Shown here in pieces: positions 9,092-18,010 of a stretch of 64,000 nucleotides of DNA. Origin of the DNA: CP2-2F sp034432555 (GTDB lineage Bacteria; Chloroflexota; Anaerolineae; Aggregatilineales; UBA2796); NCBI GenBank assembly GCA_034432555.1, contig DAOUBW010000038.1, forward strand, positions 1-64,000, given 5' to 3'. Below the pieces are notes generated by a model that saw only the letters and a list, made by a program, of their open reading frames with translations, ran no database searches and had not been told where the DNA came from. Position numbers and translations under genes: made by a program. Positions within the stretch are counted from its first letter, which is position 1. The number at the start of each line of letters is the position of its first letter.

Positions 9092-10512
9092 CAGTTGATG
9101 ACCTCTAAACGCAGCGGATCGAGTGGATCGGGCAAGGTTGCCACGCCCGGCAAACGCCCTTGCATAGACCAAGCGCCTGTCCACGTAATCTCGACTGCTA
9201 CGGTTTGCCCACGCCGCTCTTGATCATCGGCAAAAAAGACCAGCTTGTTTTGAGGTGTGCGCCCGCGCCATTTATCGCCCTGTTTCCCCTCGACCAGCAC
9301 TGGCACCACACTGCCCAGCCATTCGGCGTTGCGCTCTGCACTGATGCGGGCGTGCTGCTCATCGAGCAGGGCGCGGCGGCGCTCTTTTTCCGCCTCTGGC
9401 ACATCATCAGGCATGGTGCGCTCACTGACGGTCTGTGGGCGCGGGCTGTATTTGGCGATATGAATCTTGTCAAGGCGCAGGTCTTCCAGCAGTTGGTAGG
9501 TCTGCATGAACTGTGCTTCCGTTTCCGAAGGGAAGCCGACGATAATATCGGTGTTGATCGCCACATTGGGGATGCGCGCTCGAATGCGCTCGATCAAGAC
9601 GCGATATTCCGCCTGTGTGTAGCCGCGCTTCATGCGCCGCAGCACTTCATCATCGCCGGCTTGCACCGGCACCTCGATGTGCGGCATGACGGAAGGCAGT
9701 TCGGCAACCGCATCCAAGAGTTTATCCGTCATCCAATTTGGGTGGCTGGTTAGGAAGCGAATACGCTGCAAGCCTTCTGCTGTGCCGGCTTCATGCACAA
9801 TCCGCAGCAGGTCGGCAAGGTCGGGTCCGTCGGGAATATCCTTGCCGTAACGATCTACAATCTGCCCAAGCAGGGTGATCTCCTTAACGCCTTGCCGTGC
9901 CAAACTGCGAACTTCTGCCACAATCTCACCTACGCTGCGGCTGCGCTCCACACCGCGCCGAAACGGGATGATGCAGAAGGCGCAAGCGTGCGAACAGCCA
10001 TAAACGACTGGCACATGCGCCGCGATCAAGCTGCCGCGCTCATGGGCGGGCAGGATCAATAGCTCATCCTGGAGGGCATCTTGCAGGGCGCGTGCCTCTG
10101 CCTCAACTGCCTGCGAGTCTTCAATGCCGCGCTCGTGTAAAAATTCAACCATCGGCAGCGGATCAGAGGGCGCCATGAACACATCCACAAAAGGGAAACG
10201 CTTTCGTAGTGGCAGCGGATCGCGCACGCCAACCATGCAGCCCATTAGCCCAATCACCTTGTTGGGATTCTGCCGCTTGATCTTGTTGAGCGCGTGCAAC
10301 CGCTGCACGCCTTTTTCTTCTGCGCCCTGCCGCACCACGCACGTATTGACCACCAACACATCGGCGGCTTCAGGAGCATCGGCAGCGCGCAGCCCGAGTT
10401 TTTCCAACTCGCTGGCAAGGCGCTGCGAGTCTGCCACATTCATTTGGCAGCCAAGCGTCCAGATATAATACTGTGCATGTTCTTGTTGAGTTGGCACGCT
10501 ACACACTCTCAT
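9091..10512 (-). CDS. miaB: tRNA-2-methylthio-N6-dimethylallyladenosine synthase
   Basis: MiaB is a radical-SAM methylthiotransferase that adds the 2-methylthio group to i6A37 in tRNAs reading UNN codons. The UPF0004 domain has the three cluster cysteines (C22 in TLGCQMN, C58 in NTCVV, C92 in MGCM). The radical-SAM CxxxCxxC is seen in CSHACAFC, followed by IIPFRRG and ERSRS. The C-terminal TRAM domain is present (VPVLVEGKQG, GRTPQNKLVFF). At 473 residues it has the usual length. The usual LLGQNVNSYG is replaced by LLGQIVDRYG. It heads the minus-strand run and overlaps the next gene by one base. A TATAAT on the minus strand at 10542-10547 may be its -10 box. Confidence 0.95.
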   Translation of the reverse strand: MRVCSVPTQQEHAQYYIWTLGCQMNVADSQRLASELEKLGLRAADAPEAADVLVVNTCVVRQGAEEKGVQRLHALNKIKRQNPNKVIGLMGCMVGVRDPLPLRKRFPFVDVFMAPSDPLPMVEFLHERGIEDSQAVEAEARALQDALQDELLILPAHERGSLIAAHVPVVYGCSHACAFCIIPFRRGVERSRSVGEIVAEVRSLARQGVKEITLLGQIVDRYGKDIPDGPDLADLLRIVHEAGTAEGLQRIRFLTSHPNWMTDKLLDAVAELPSVMPHIEVPVQAGDDEVLRRMKRGYTQAEYRVLIERIRARIPNVAINTDIIVGFPSETEAQFMQTYQLLEDLRLDKIHIAKYSPRPQTVSERTMPDDVPEAEKERRRALLDEQHARISAERNAEWLGSVVPVLVEGKQGDKWRGRTPQNKLVFFADDQERRGQTVAVEITWTGAWSMQGRLPGVATLPDPLDPLRLEVIN

Positions 10513-10640
10513 TTAACCTATAGCCAACACGGAATGCTGCCATTATAGCCGATGATCGCAAACAGTGGTAGTGTTTTTGGGCAGCCATTCATCATTAGGC
10601 TATCTCTAAGCGATTCGCGCCACACGCGATCAGGTGCGCT

Positions 10641-10669
10641 TTGACAATATTCTCGTGCCGATCTAAGAT
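10641..10669 (+). promoter_or_regulatory. Promoter of pyk
   Basis: TTGACA (10641-10646), a 17-base spacer and TAAGAT (10664-10669) form a near-consensus sigma70-type promoter upstream of pyruvate kinase. Confidence 0.75.
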
Positions 10670-10723
10670 TTGGCATGGGTGTGCCTGTACAGGCAATTTG
10701 CTCTCTAAGCTAGGGGTGGGGAA

Positions 10724-12274
10724 TTGGTCAGAAAAACCGACATCAAACGCACTAAAATCGTTGCCACTATCGGACCGTCATCGTCCGATGAGGCAGTTTT
10801 GCGCGCCATGATCCGCGCGGGCATGGATGTGGCACGCATCAACTTCAGCCATGGCGATCACGCCACACATGCACGTAACATTGAGCTTATTCGGCAAGCC
10901 GCAGCGGCTGAGAGCGCCGTCGTCGCCATCATGGGTGATTTACAGGGACCCAAAATCCGTTTGGGCAAGGTGGTGGGTGAGCCGATTCTGCTCAAGATTG
11001 GCGATACGCTCACGCTCACCACGCGCACGAACGATTCGGATGTCGGCGCTGCTGATAAAATGGTCTTTCCGCTGCCGCACCCGGAATTCGTCCGTGATGT
11101 GCGCGCCGGGCATCGCCTGCTGCTGGATGATGGCGCCATCGAATTTAAGGTACTAACTGCCACCAGCACCGACTTGGTCTGTGAGGTTGTGGTGGAAGGC
11201 GAACTGCGCTCTCGGAAGGGCGTCAGCGCGCCTGAATCGCGCCTAACCCTCTCGGCGCTGACCGATAAAGACCGCGAAGATGTGAAATTTGCCATTGAAC
11301 ATCGGCTGGACTACATCGCCATGTCCTTTGTCCGTTCCGGCAAGGACATGGATGAACTGCGCTGGCTGTGCCGCTACTTGAACGCTGATGATGTGGCGCT
11401 CATCGCCAAGATTGAAAAGCATGAGGCAATCCAGGCATTTGACGACATTCTGCGCGCCTCGGATGGTATTATGGTGGCGCGTGGCGATCTAGGCGTGGAG
11501 ACGCCTGCCGAAGAAGTGCCGATCCATCAAAAAGAGATCATTCGGCGCTGTAATGAAGTGGGCAAGCCTGTCATCACCGCCACGCAGATGCTGCAATCTA
11601 TGGTCACTAATCCGCGCCCAACCCGTGCAGAAGCAAGCGACGTTGCCAACGCGATCTTCGATGGCAGCGATGCCGTCATGCTCAGCGGCGAGACTGCCTC
11701 TGGCAGATTCCCGATCATCGCGGTGGAAACCATGTCGAACATTGCCGTGATTGCCGAGCGCAACTATGATCGCGGCGCACGTTCTGACCGTGTGGAGCGC
11801 GCCTTGTTGGCGCTTGGTGAAGCGCGTCGTCTAGACAGCGTGACGGGTGATAACTTCGCAGTGGCAACCAGCCGCACCGCTAGTGTGCTGGCAGATGTCC
11901 TCAGCGCACGTGCTATTGTCACCACCACATGGACAGGCTCAACAGCACGTCAGGTGGCGCGCACACGCCCTAAAACGCCCATTTTCTGCGTCACGCCTAA
12001 CGAGGTTACCCTCCAGCGCATGGCGTTAGTGTGGGGCGTGCTGCCGATCTACGTACCAGAGTTCAGCACGATTGATGAGATGGTGCAGAGCGTGATGAAA
12101 GCCTGTTATGATGAAGAGATTGTTGAATTTGGCGATGTGTTGGTGCTGATCGCCGGGATGCCTTTTGGGGCAGGCAGTCAGGCGAACTTTGTGAAGATTC
12201 ACCGCGTTGGTGAGCATGGTGAAGTGCCACAAACGCGCATTGCCGCCGCTGCTGCCAACGCCAAAAATAGCTAA
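10724..12274 (+). CDS. pyk: Pyruvate kinase
   Basis: This enzyme converts phosphoenolpyruvate and ADP to pyruvate and ATP in the last step of glycolysis. It is 516 residues, slightly longer than the usual 470-480. The N-terminus KIVATIGPSSSDE and VARINFSHG are diagnostic. The active-site signature IAKIEKHEAIQAFDDIL is followed by DGIMVARGDLGVE. KEIIRRCNEVGKPVITATQML and the VMLSGETASG motif follow. The C-terminal allosteric domain is present. It starts with TTG at 10724, directly behind the strong ribosome site AGGGGTGGGG; no ATG lies near. It is a single-gene unit with its own promoter and a hairpin after the stop. Confidence 0.97.
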   Translation: MVRKTDIKRTKIVATIGPSSSDEAVLRAMIRAGMDVARINFSHGDHATHARNIELIRQAAAAESAVVAIMGDLQGPKIRLGKVVGEPILLKIGDTLTLTTRTNDSDVGAADKMVFPLPHPEFVRDVRAGHRLLLDDGAIEFKVLTATSTDLVCEVVVEGELRSRKGVSAPESRLTLSALTDKDREDVKFAIEHRLDYIAMSFVRSGKDMDELRWLCRYLNADDVALIAKIEKHEAIQAFDDILRASDGIMVARGDLGVETPAEEVPIHQKEIIRRCNEVGKPVITATQMLQSMVTNPRPTRAEASDVANAIFDGSDAVMLSGETASGRFPIIAVETMSNIAVIAERNYDRGARSDRVERALLALGEARRLDSVTGDNFAVATSRTASVLADVLSARAIVTTTWTGSTARQVARTRPKTPIFCVTPNEVTLQRMALVWGVLPIYVPEFSTIDEMVQSVMKACYDEEIVEFGDVLVLIAGMPFGAGSQANFVKIHRVGEHGEVPQTRIAAAAANAKNS

Positions 12275-12287
12275 ATTGAATAGCAAC

Positions 12288-12312
12288 ACGGATCGGACAT
12301 TATCCGATCCGT
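12288..12312. terminator. Hairpin between convergent pyk and galK
   Basis: A perfect 10-bp inverted repeat, ACGGATCGGA (12288-12297) and TCCGATCCGT (12303-12312) with a five-base loop. It lies between the two convergent stop codons. No T-run flanks it, so it may be a bidirectional, inefficient terminator. Confidence 0.5.
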
Positions 12313-12317
12313 TCACC

Positions 12318-14033
12318 TCAGCCTACGCCGCCCAAATAGATAACACCGCTGCCCATGCCTGCCTTTGCCGTGTAGGACGTGCAAGTGCGCCCTGTTTGTG
12401 CTGTGTATGCTGTGCGCACTGCTGTGATCACGTCCGCCACTGCTGAATCTGCCACCAAAGCGATCACCGCGCCGCCAAAGCCGCCGCCCATCATACGCGC
12501 CCCATACACGCCCTGTTGCTGCTGCGCCAACGCCGCCATGATGTCCAACTCTGGAATGCTCACCTCATAAAGCTGGCTCAGGCTGGTGTGGCTGGCGTTC
12601 AAGAGGTCGCCGAGCGATGCAGCATCACCCTGCTGCATCGCCTGCACGGCGGCAAGCGTGCGCGCATTTTCTTCCAAAACGTGCTGAGCGCGGCGCGCCA
12701 CCACTTCGGGCATTGCGGCGCGCTTGGCGGCAAACATCTCCGGCGTGGCATCACGCAGGCTTGGCACACCCATCAGGCGCGCCGCTTGCTCACACTGTTC
12801 ACGCCGCACACCGTACTCGCTGCTCACCAATTCGCGCCGCACGCCCGTATCCAGCGTAACGAGCGTTACGCCGCTTGGCAGCGGCACCGGCGTTGCCTCA
12901 AGGCTGCGGCAGTCAATCAGCAGGGCGTGGTTTGCCTTGCCAACTGCCGCGATCATCTGATCCATGATGCCGCTCCGAATACCGATGAAGTGATGTTCAA
13001 CCTGCTGCCCAAGCAGCGCCTTCTGCGGCTGCGTGAGCGACAGCCCAAGCAGCGCGCTGAGCGCCTCGAACATGGCAACTTCAATGGCGGCGGACGAACT
13101 GAAGCCTGCGCCAAGCGGCACATCGCCAGCAATGGTCAGGTTCATGCCGCGCAGCCGATTCGGATTCTGCCCATTGAGCAGGGCAAGTGTGCCAGCCAAC
13201 GCAATCGCGCCGCGTGGGTAGCGCGTCCATGCGGGCAGGGAGTCATCGTGCAGGCGCGCAAAGGGAAAGGTGACCTCATTCTCAAAATCAAGCGAGTGGA
13301 GCGAGATCAGATCATCATCGCGCCCGTTTGCCGCGATGTAGATCGCCTTATCAATAGCGGCGGGCAGCACAAAGCCGTCGTTATAGTCTGTGTGTTCACC
13401 AATGATGTTTACCCTGCCCGGCGCATAGGCAATGCACAGCGGCGGACTGCCATGCCGCAGCGTGAAGGCTGCTTGCACGGCTAGGCGTGGTTGCTCCACT
13501 TGGCGCATCTGAAGCGGCAGCCGCGCTTTGGCAGTGCGGATTGCCCAGTCTTGCAGGTCGTCAAGGTCAGCCGCGACGTAGATCGCCATCTCAGGGAACT
13601 GTTCTTTAAGCCGCATGGCATGGTGCGTCACCAATTTGCGGGCGCGCTGGCTGGCGCTCTCTATCGTATCGGTGGTGTGTCTATCACCATGCGCTTCATC
13701 AATGCGCCAGCCGCTCGGTGGTGAGGCGCTCTCCACATAGTCGGGATCAATGTAGAGTCCGAGTGCTTGGTGGCGTTTAAGCGCGCTGAGTGCCGCCCAG
13801 CCACTCTCCGCCAGCGAGCCAACGCTAGGCGTCTCGTCGGTAATTGCCATCAGGATGACGCGGGCGTGCTGTAGGGCGTCTGCCTCACGGCGGCTGGATT
13901 CCTCATTCCACTCCGGCACAACAGGATCAAAGACGCTGATACCTTCCGCCGCGCACGCCGCCTTGATCGGCTCGCGCCACTGCGACTTGCCAACCGTCCC
14001 CATCAGGAAAATTTGTGCGTGTGTCTCCGCCAT
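12318..14033 (-). CDS. galK: Galactokinase with N-terminal deoxyribosyltransferase-like domain
   Basis: A 571-residue protein. Residues about 190-571 are a GHMP galactokinase, phosphorylating galactose at C1 in the Leloir pathway. The substrate signature GRVNIIGEHTDY is at 206-217, the ATP loop GAGFSSSAA near 308-316, and GARMMGGGFGG near the C-terminus. Residues 1-165 are extra. IFLMGTVGKSQWREPI, VFDPVVPEW and ILMAITDETPSVGSLAESGWA resemble the nucleoside 2-deoxyribosyltransferase-like fold. Normal galactokinases lack this part. The frame is continuous, with no internal start having a clear ribosome site at the junction, so I call a true fusion. It lies 32 bases after the cyclic-nucleotide/MinD-like gene. 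No other Leloir gene is in the window. Confidence 0.9.
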   Translation of the reverse strand: MAETHAQIFLMGTVGKSQWREPIKAACAAEGISVFDPVVPEWNEESSRREADALQHARVILMAITDETPSVGSLAESGWAALSALKRHQALGLYIDPDYVESASPPSGWRIDEAHGDRHTTDTIESASQRARKLVTHHAMRLKEQFPEMAIYVAADLDDLQDWAIRTAKARLPLQMRQVEQPRLAVQAAFTLRHGSPPLCIAYAPGRVNIIGEHTDYNDGFVLPAAIDKAIYIAANGRDDDLISLHSLDFENEVTFPFARLHDDSLPAWTRYPRGAIALAGTLALLNGQNPNRLRGMNLTIAGDVPLGAGFSSSAAIEVAMFEALSALLGLSLTQPQKALLGQQVEHHFIGIRSGIMDQMIAAVGKANHALLIDCRSLEATPVPLPSGVTLVTLDTGVRRELVSSEYGVRREQCEQAARLMGVPSLRDATPEMFAAKRAAMPEVVARRAQHVLEENARTLAAVQAMQQGDAASLGDLLNASHTSLSQLYEVSIPELDIMAALAQQQQGVYGARMMGGGFGGAVIALVADSAVADVITAVRTAYTAQTGRTCTSYTAKAGMGSGVIYLGGVG

Positions 14034-14065
14034 GCTTCAGATTGCCTTTGGTGCGCGTTGCTGTG

Positions 14066-15940
14066 CTAAATTAACATCAATTTCTGGTTGATCTCGACTG
14101 CCATTGCCTCTTGGCGCAGCTCTTGCTTCAAGCCTTCTACATAGTCGAGGATTTTCTGCAAGTGCGCGTCCAGATCGGCTTGTGTGGCATAGCTCCGCAC
14201 GATGTGAATATCCTCACCGACGAGTCCTGCCTCCGCGCTATTCCAAACGCCGCGTGCTTGCATAGTGGTCGTCGTAGCGCCGCCGAACAGTTGCCCTAGA
14301 AAGGCTAAGGTGCGGTTGACATAGAGCGTGGTATCGACGGCTGTATTGACATCAATGGTAGTTGGGATGTAGAGGCTGACCGCATTAGTGCGCCCTAAAC
14401 GGTCTATCAAGGTAGAGGCAAAGTAGCGGATTGCCTCTGGCAGTGCGTCGGGCGTAGTGGCAGCGTGCAGGGCGGAATCCGCCTGAAAAGGCAGGTTAAA
14501 ATCAGCACGCAGCGTCTCGCTTTGGGCAGCCTGTTCAGATGTGGTGTGGTTCAGCACGCTGAAGATGCCTACCTTCTCCACGTTCAACTGGCGGCGTACA
14601 GCGGTGTTAAGGGCGGCAAGCTGTGCCAGCGACTCATGGTTAGGCGTGCTGACTAAGACCACCTGATCGGCGTAGCCTGCCAGATAACCGATTGTTTCAT
14701 CAGCGTGACCCGGCACGTTGATAACAAGGTTGGCGTAACGGGCAAAAAGCTGATCGAGCAGCAGCGTAGCACGCACCGGCTGTGGCAGCATGGAGGAGCC
14801 AAGCTGCGCGATAACATCATAGCCGCCGCTGTGTGTGTGCGTATCACGTTCAGCGTCCAACTGAAAACGGTCGGCAAGCTGGCGTGCATCAGGCATTTCG
14901 GTGTAGGCAACGCTCTGACCAGATTTCGCCGCTAAGGTCAGGGCAACTGCCATGCCAATGCTGCTGGCACCGACGCCCGTCTGCGCGCCAATGACCAGCA
15001 CTACACGCGCATTTTTTGTGCCAGCACGCACGCCGCTGTTCACCAAGCGAACTGCCAAGATACGCGCTAACTCGATGGCAACGCTGGCGTGCTGGTTGAG
15101 CATGGCGAGAAAATCGGCGCGCTTCAGCGTCAGCGCTTGGACGTTGCTCAGGGCAGAGGCAGTGGCGCTGGCAACGCCGGAGGCGCCGCTGATGGCACTG
15201 TATTCACCGATAATATCGCCCTGCCGAATGTAGTTAAGGATTTTCTGTTCTTTGGTCTGTGCGGAATAGTGCGTAATGCCAACAATACCATTCTTGATGA
15301 AAAAGACGCGGTCGCTGCTTTTGCCTTGCCACAGCAGCACATCACCACGTTGATAGCGCACTTCATCCATTTGGGCAGCAAGGGCAGCCAGTTGATCATC
15401 GCTTAAGCCGTTAAAAAGCGCCACGCCGCGCAGGAAACTGAGCCGATCCTGATTAATGCTCTGCCACACCTCATCCGGCAAGCCAATGCCTGTGCGGCGC
15501 ACACTGCCACGAAAGACGACGCGGTAGCATACCTCACCGTCGAGGAGGGCTTGGTGAATCAGGCCTTTTTCCAGCATGGCATACAGCATGGGCTGCACCT
15601 GATCGGCTTGAATGTTGTGCTGTGCCACAAAAGCGCTGATCTCCTCAAAGCGCGCCTGTTTGCGGCGCGAAAGCCAGCCAATCAGCAAGCGCTGTGTGGC
15701 AGGAATTTCGTTAGTGAGCAAATCGAGTGGCGTTAGCCCACTTTTTACCTGCGCGGTGCGGCGGGCAGCCTCTGCCTGCCGTGCGGCACGTGCGGCACGC
15801 GCACTCGGACTCAGCAGATCGCCGAGCAGCTCTTCGCGTGCAGTTTTCATGCCTTCTGGCAGCGGCGGCAGGCTTTCGGCGCGCTTTTCAGGCTCATCGC
15901 TGGCTGGCGGCGGCGTTGGCAGGTCGTCTTTTTCGGTCAT
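14066..15940 (-). CDS. Cyclic-nucleotide-binding domain fused to degenerate MinD/CpaE-like ATPase
   Basis: A 624-residue cytosolic protein. The N-terminal 65 residues are charged and disordered. About 85-150 form a winged-helix-like segment, and 175-300 a CRP-type cyclic-nucleotide-binding fold (LFNGLSDDQLAALAAQM, RGDVLLWQGK, GDIIGEYSAISG). About 312-530 form a MinD/CpaE-like P-loop domain. The loop reads GAQTGVGASSIG, so the deviant-Walker lysines (KGGxGKT) are absent and ATP hydrolysis is doubtful. A C-terminal helical tail follows. The start at ATG 15940 has GAGG at proper spacing; the longer frame to 16021 lacks one. It precedes galK by 32 bases. A sensor coupling nucleotide binding to localisation or secretion is inference. 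Confidence 0.75.
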   Translation of the reverse strand: MTEKDDLPTPPPASDEPEKRAESLPPLPEGMKTAREELLGDLLSPSARAARAARQAEAARRTAQVKSGLTPLDLLTNEIPATQRLLIGWLSRRKQARFEEISAFVAQHNIQADQVQPMLYAMLEKGLIHQALLDGEVCYRVVFRGSVRRTGIGLPDEVWQSINQDRLSFLRGVALFNGLSDDQLAALAAQMDEVRYQRGDVLLWQGKSSDRVFFIKNGIVGITHYSAQTKEQKILNYIRQGDIIGEYSAISGASGVASATASALSNVQALTLKRADFLAMLNQHASVAIELARILAVRLVNSGVRAGTKNARVVLVIGAQTGVGASSIGMAVALTLAAKSGQSVAYTEMPDARQLADRFQLDAERDTHTHSGGYDVIAQLGSSMLPQPVRATLLLDQLFARYANLVINVPGHADETIGYLAGYADQVVLVSTPNHESLAQLAALNTAVRRQLNVEKVGIFSVLNHTTSEQAAQSETLRADFNLPFQADSALHAATTPDALPEAIRYFASTLIDRLGRTNAVSLYIPTTIDVNTAVDTTLYVNRTLAFLGQLFGGATTTTMQARGVWNSAEAGLVGEDIHIVRSYATQADLDAHLQKILDYVEGLKQELRQEAMAVEINQKLMLI

Positions 15941-15975
15941 GACATCCTCAGGTGCAAGTTTTGCCCGTGCCGCGT

Positions 15976-16039
15976 ATTGTACAACGGTTAGCGCTTGGCG
16001 CGCTATGCTTTGCGAATGCAAATCCTCTAACGGTTAGCG
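15976..16039. promoter_or_regulatory. Direct-repeat operator candidate in divergent intergenic region
   Basis: AACGGTTAGCG occurs twice in the same orientation at 15983-15993 and 16029-16039. The first copy abuts a minus-strand TACAAT -10 box (15976-15981) for the gene at 15940. The region separates two divergently read genes. A dimeric or looping regulator site is inference. Confidence 0.4.
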
Positions 16040-16124
16040 TGTATGCGCCCTTGTGTGTGCTTGCCAATGTCGAACTGTTGTATGTTATAGTTTTAAGTGG
16101 CTGCATGAGAGGATCACTGTCAGA

Positions 16125-17909
16125 ATGCCGAACACACTTCGACGCGATCTAAGCTATATTCTACTATTGGTATTATTAGCGGTACTGCCGTTGGTTGTGC
16201 TGCGCTACGTTGCAGTGCCGCAGGCACTGCATCTATTGGCTTGGGCAACATGGCTAATTGTTTTTGGGTTCTGGGTGCAGCCACTGAGGGGCGTCCGCCA
16301 AAGGCAGCCAAAGCCTGCACCACAGTTGCTAGGCAAAAGCTTGTTCGTTAGCGGCTTGCTATTCGGTTGCACGGTTGGGGTGTTTTATGTGCCAATGCTG
16401 CGCCAATTTTGGCTAGGTGGCGATGAAATCGTTTCCTTGATAGATAGTACGCGCCTTTGGGAGGCGGTAACGGTTTATGATGCGTTCACAGGGCGTCCCT
16501 TAGTTGCCTTAGGCTCCATTTTAGTAGGCAGCCTTGTGCCAACCCATGTTGAGGGCTTCTTATGGTTAGCACTGTGTTCACGGTTCTTAAGCAGTGCCTT
16601 GATTTATGCCATTGTGCGCTTGCTGCTGCCCAAAATGGAGTACGTTGCCCTGAGTGCAGGGCTGCTTTTCGCCAGCAGCCCGATTGAACCATCCCGTCTG
16701 TTAGCACTCTTTATGCAGGGCTACAATGTGTTGGTGTTCCTGCTGCTGTTGGCGCTCTTTTTATTCATCGCAGGCTTCAAAAAGAAAAATACGCTGCTGC
16801 TAGGCATTTCCTGTGTGCTGCTTAGCATGGGCTGCCTGATGTCTGAGGTCAGTTTTCCGTTTGCCCTGCTATTTCCAGCGCTCATTCTGTTGAATAACGA
16901 CCGCAGACGCTTGAGCAGTTGGCTGCTGGCGTGGGCGGCTGTGATTGGGCTGATGGTGGTGCGCTATGGGCAATTCGTGGCTGTTCGCGGTGCGGTCTAT
17001 CAGATTCAAGCACTCAACCTCGGCAGCAATAGCTTCTTCGAGACGGCACTCATCGGCTTTCTGCGGCTGCTCGGCGCTGCGGGAAACTATCTAAAGGTGT
17101 ACCCTGCCTCAAGCGCAGATTGGCTGTATGGCTCGGCAATGGGCGCTTTTGTGGCGGCGGGGTTGCTGGTTTATTAGCGCATTTTTGAGGGTGCAAAAGA
17201 TGAAAAGCGGGTCTGGCAACGCTATGCCCTTGCCGTGCTGTTTGCCTATGGCGGCTTCGTCCTGAACATTATTCTGTTTGCGTCTTTCGCCAGTGATTTC
17301 CGCGCCCACTTTTTATCATCAACCGCGTTGGCGGTGGGATGGGCATTTATGCTGGCGTTGCTCAGTGCAAAGCTATCTCTGCGGCTGCGAAAGCGGTGGT
17401 TAGCGCTTGCCACAGGCTTTTTAGTGATGCTCTCGGCTGCCTCTAGCTTCAATATTCAAGAGAACTTTTACCCATTCCCTGAGCTAACCTACGAAAAGGT
17501 CAAACAGTTTGTGGGTAATCTGACGCGCATAGCACCCAACATCGCTGATGAGACGTTGTTGCTCTTTATGACGGAAGACATCAACATCGGTGCCGAGTAT
17601 TACGTTGATAACCTGGCTCAGTATCTCTATGGCAGCCGCGTGCGTGCAGGGCTTCTGCCTGAAGCAGGTGTGGCAGTTCTGCCAGAGGGTATTCAGGTCT
17701 ACGAGCATGTTATCTTTAATCGGCAGGCGCGGCTCTATGGATTCGATGAAATTCTTGTTTTTCGCGTCGAAAGCCTAACGGATGTCGTGTTGCTGAGCGT
17801 TTTCCCAACCGCTTTTGCGCCGCCTGAACCAAATCAAACACAGCGCTATGCGCCACAAGAACGCATTCGCAGCGATCAGCCCCTGCGTCCGAATGTGTTC
17901 ATTAAGTGA
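16125..17909 (+). pseudogene. GT-C-like polytopic membrane protein interrupted by an in-frame TAG
   Basis: The frame from ATG 16125 runs to a TAG at 17175-17177 and continues in the same frame, without other stops, to 17909. Together it would encode about 594 residues. The N-terminal part has around ten hydrophobic segments. A first external loop contains FWLGGDEIVSLID, like the acidic loop of GT-C (GT39/GT83) glycosyltransferases. Residues after the TAG (RIFEGAKDEKRVW) continue the topology into two more membrane segments and a soluble C-terminal domain ending at an AAG AAG-like lysine stop. TAG serves as a normal stop elsewhere here (for example the genes ending at 4241, 5797 and 12318), so a nonsense mutation or sequencing error is likelier than recoding. 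GAGAGG at 16107 is the nearest ribosome site. Confidence 0.7.
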
Positions 17910-17938
17910 AGCGTGATCCATCGCCCAAGTTTCGCGGC

Positions 17939-17967
17939 TTGCCAATCCGCGCTACAATCACTATACA
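17939..17967 (+). promoter_or_regulatory. Promoter of TPR protein gene
   Basis: TTGCCA (17939-17944), a 17-base spacer and TATACA (17962-17967). A second -10-like TACAAT lies at 17953. Confidence 0.5.
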
Positions 17968-18010
17968 TTCTTCATGACTCGGTCTTCATGGTGTGGGGCA
18001 AATTTAGCTT

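Noticed and set aside
9089..9184. Long start of the CgeB-like gene at 9184
   Set aside because: It would overlap miaB by 94 bases. The ATG at 9091 overlaps the miaB stop and starts the fold directly.
10254..10439. Short open frames on both strands inside miaB and other GC-rich genes
   Set aside because: They are shadows of long genes with clear family motifs; they lack ribosome sites and family-like protein features.
17175..17177. Genome-wide recoding of TAG as a sense codon
   Set aside because: Several intact genes end in TAG at the expected family length (for example those ending at 4241, 5797 and 12318), so TAG works as a stop here.
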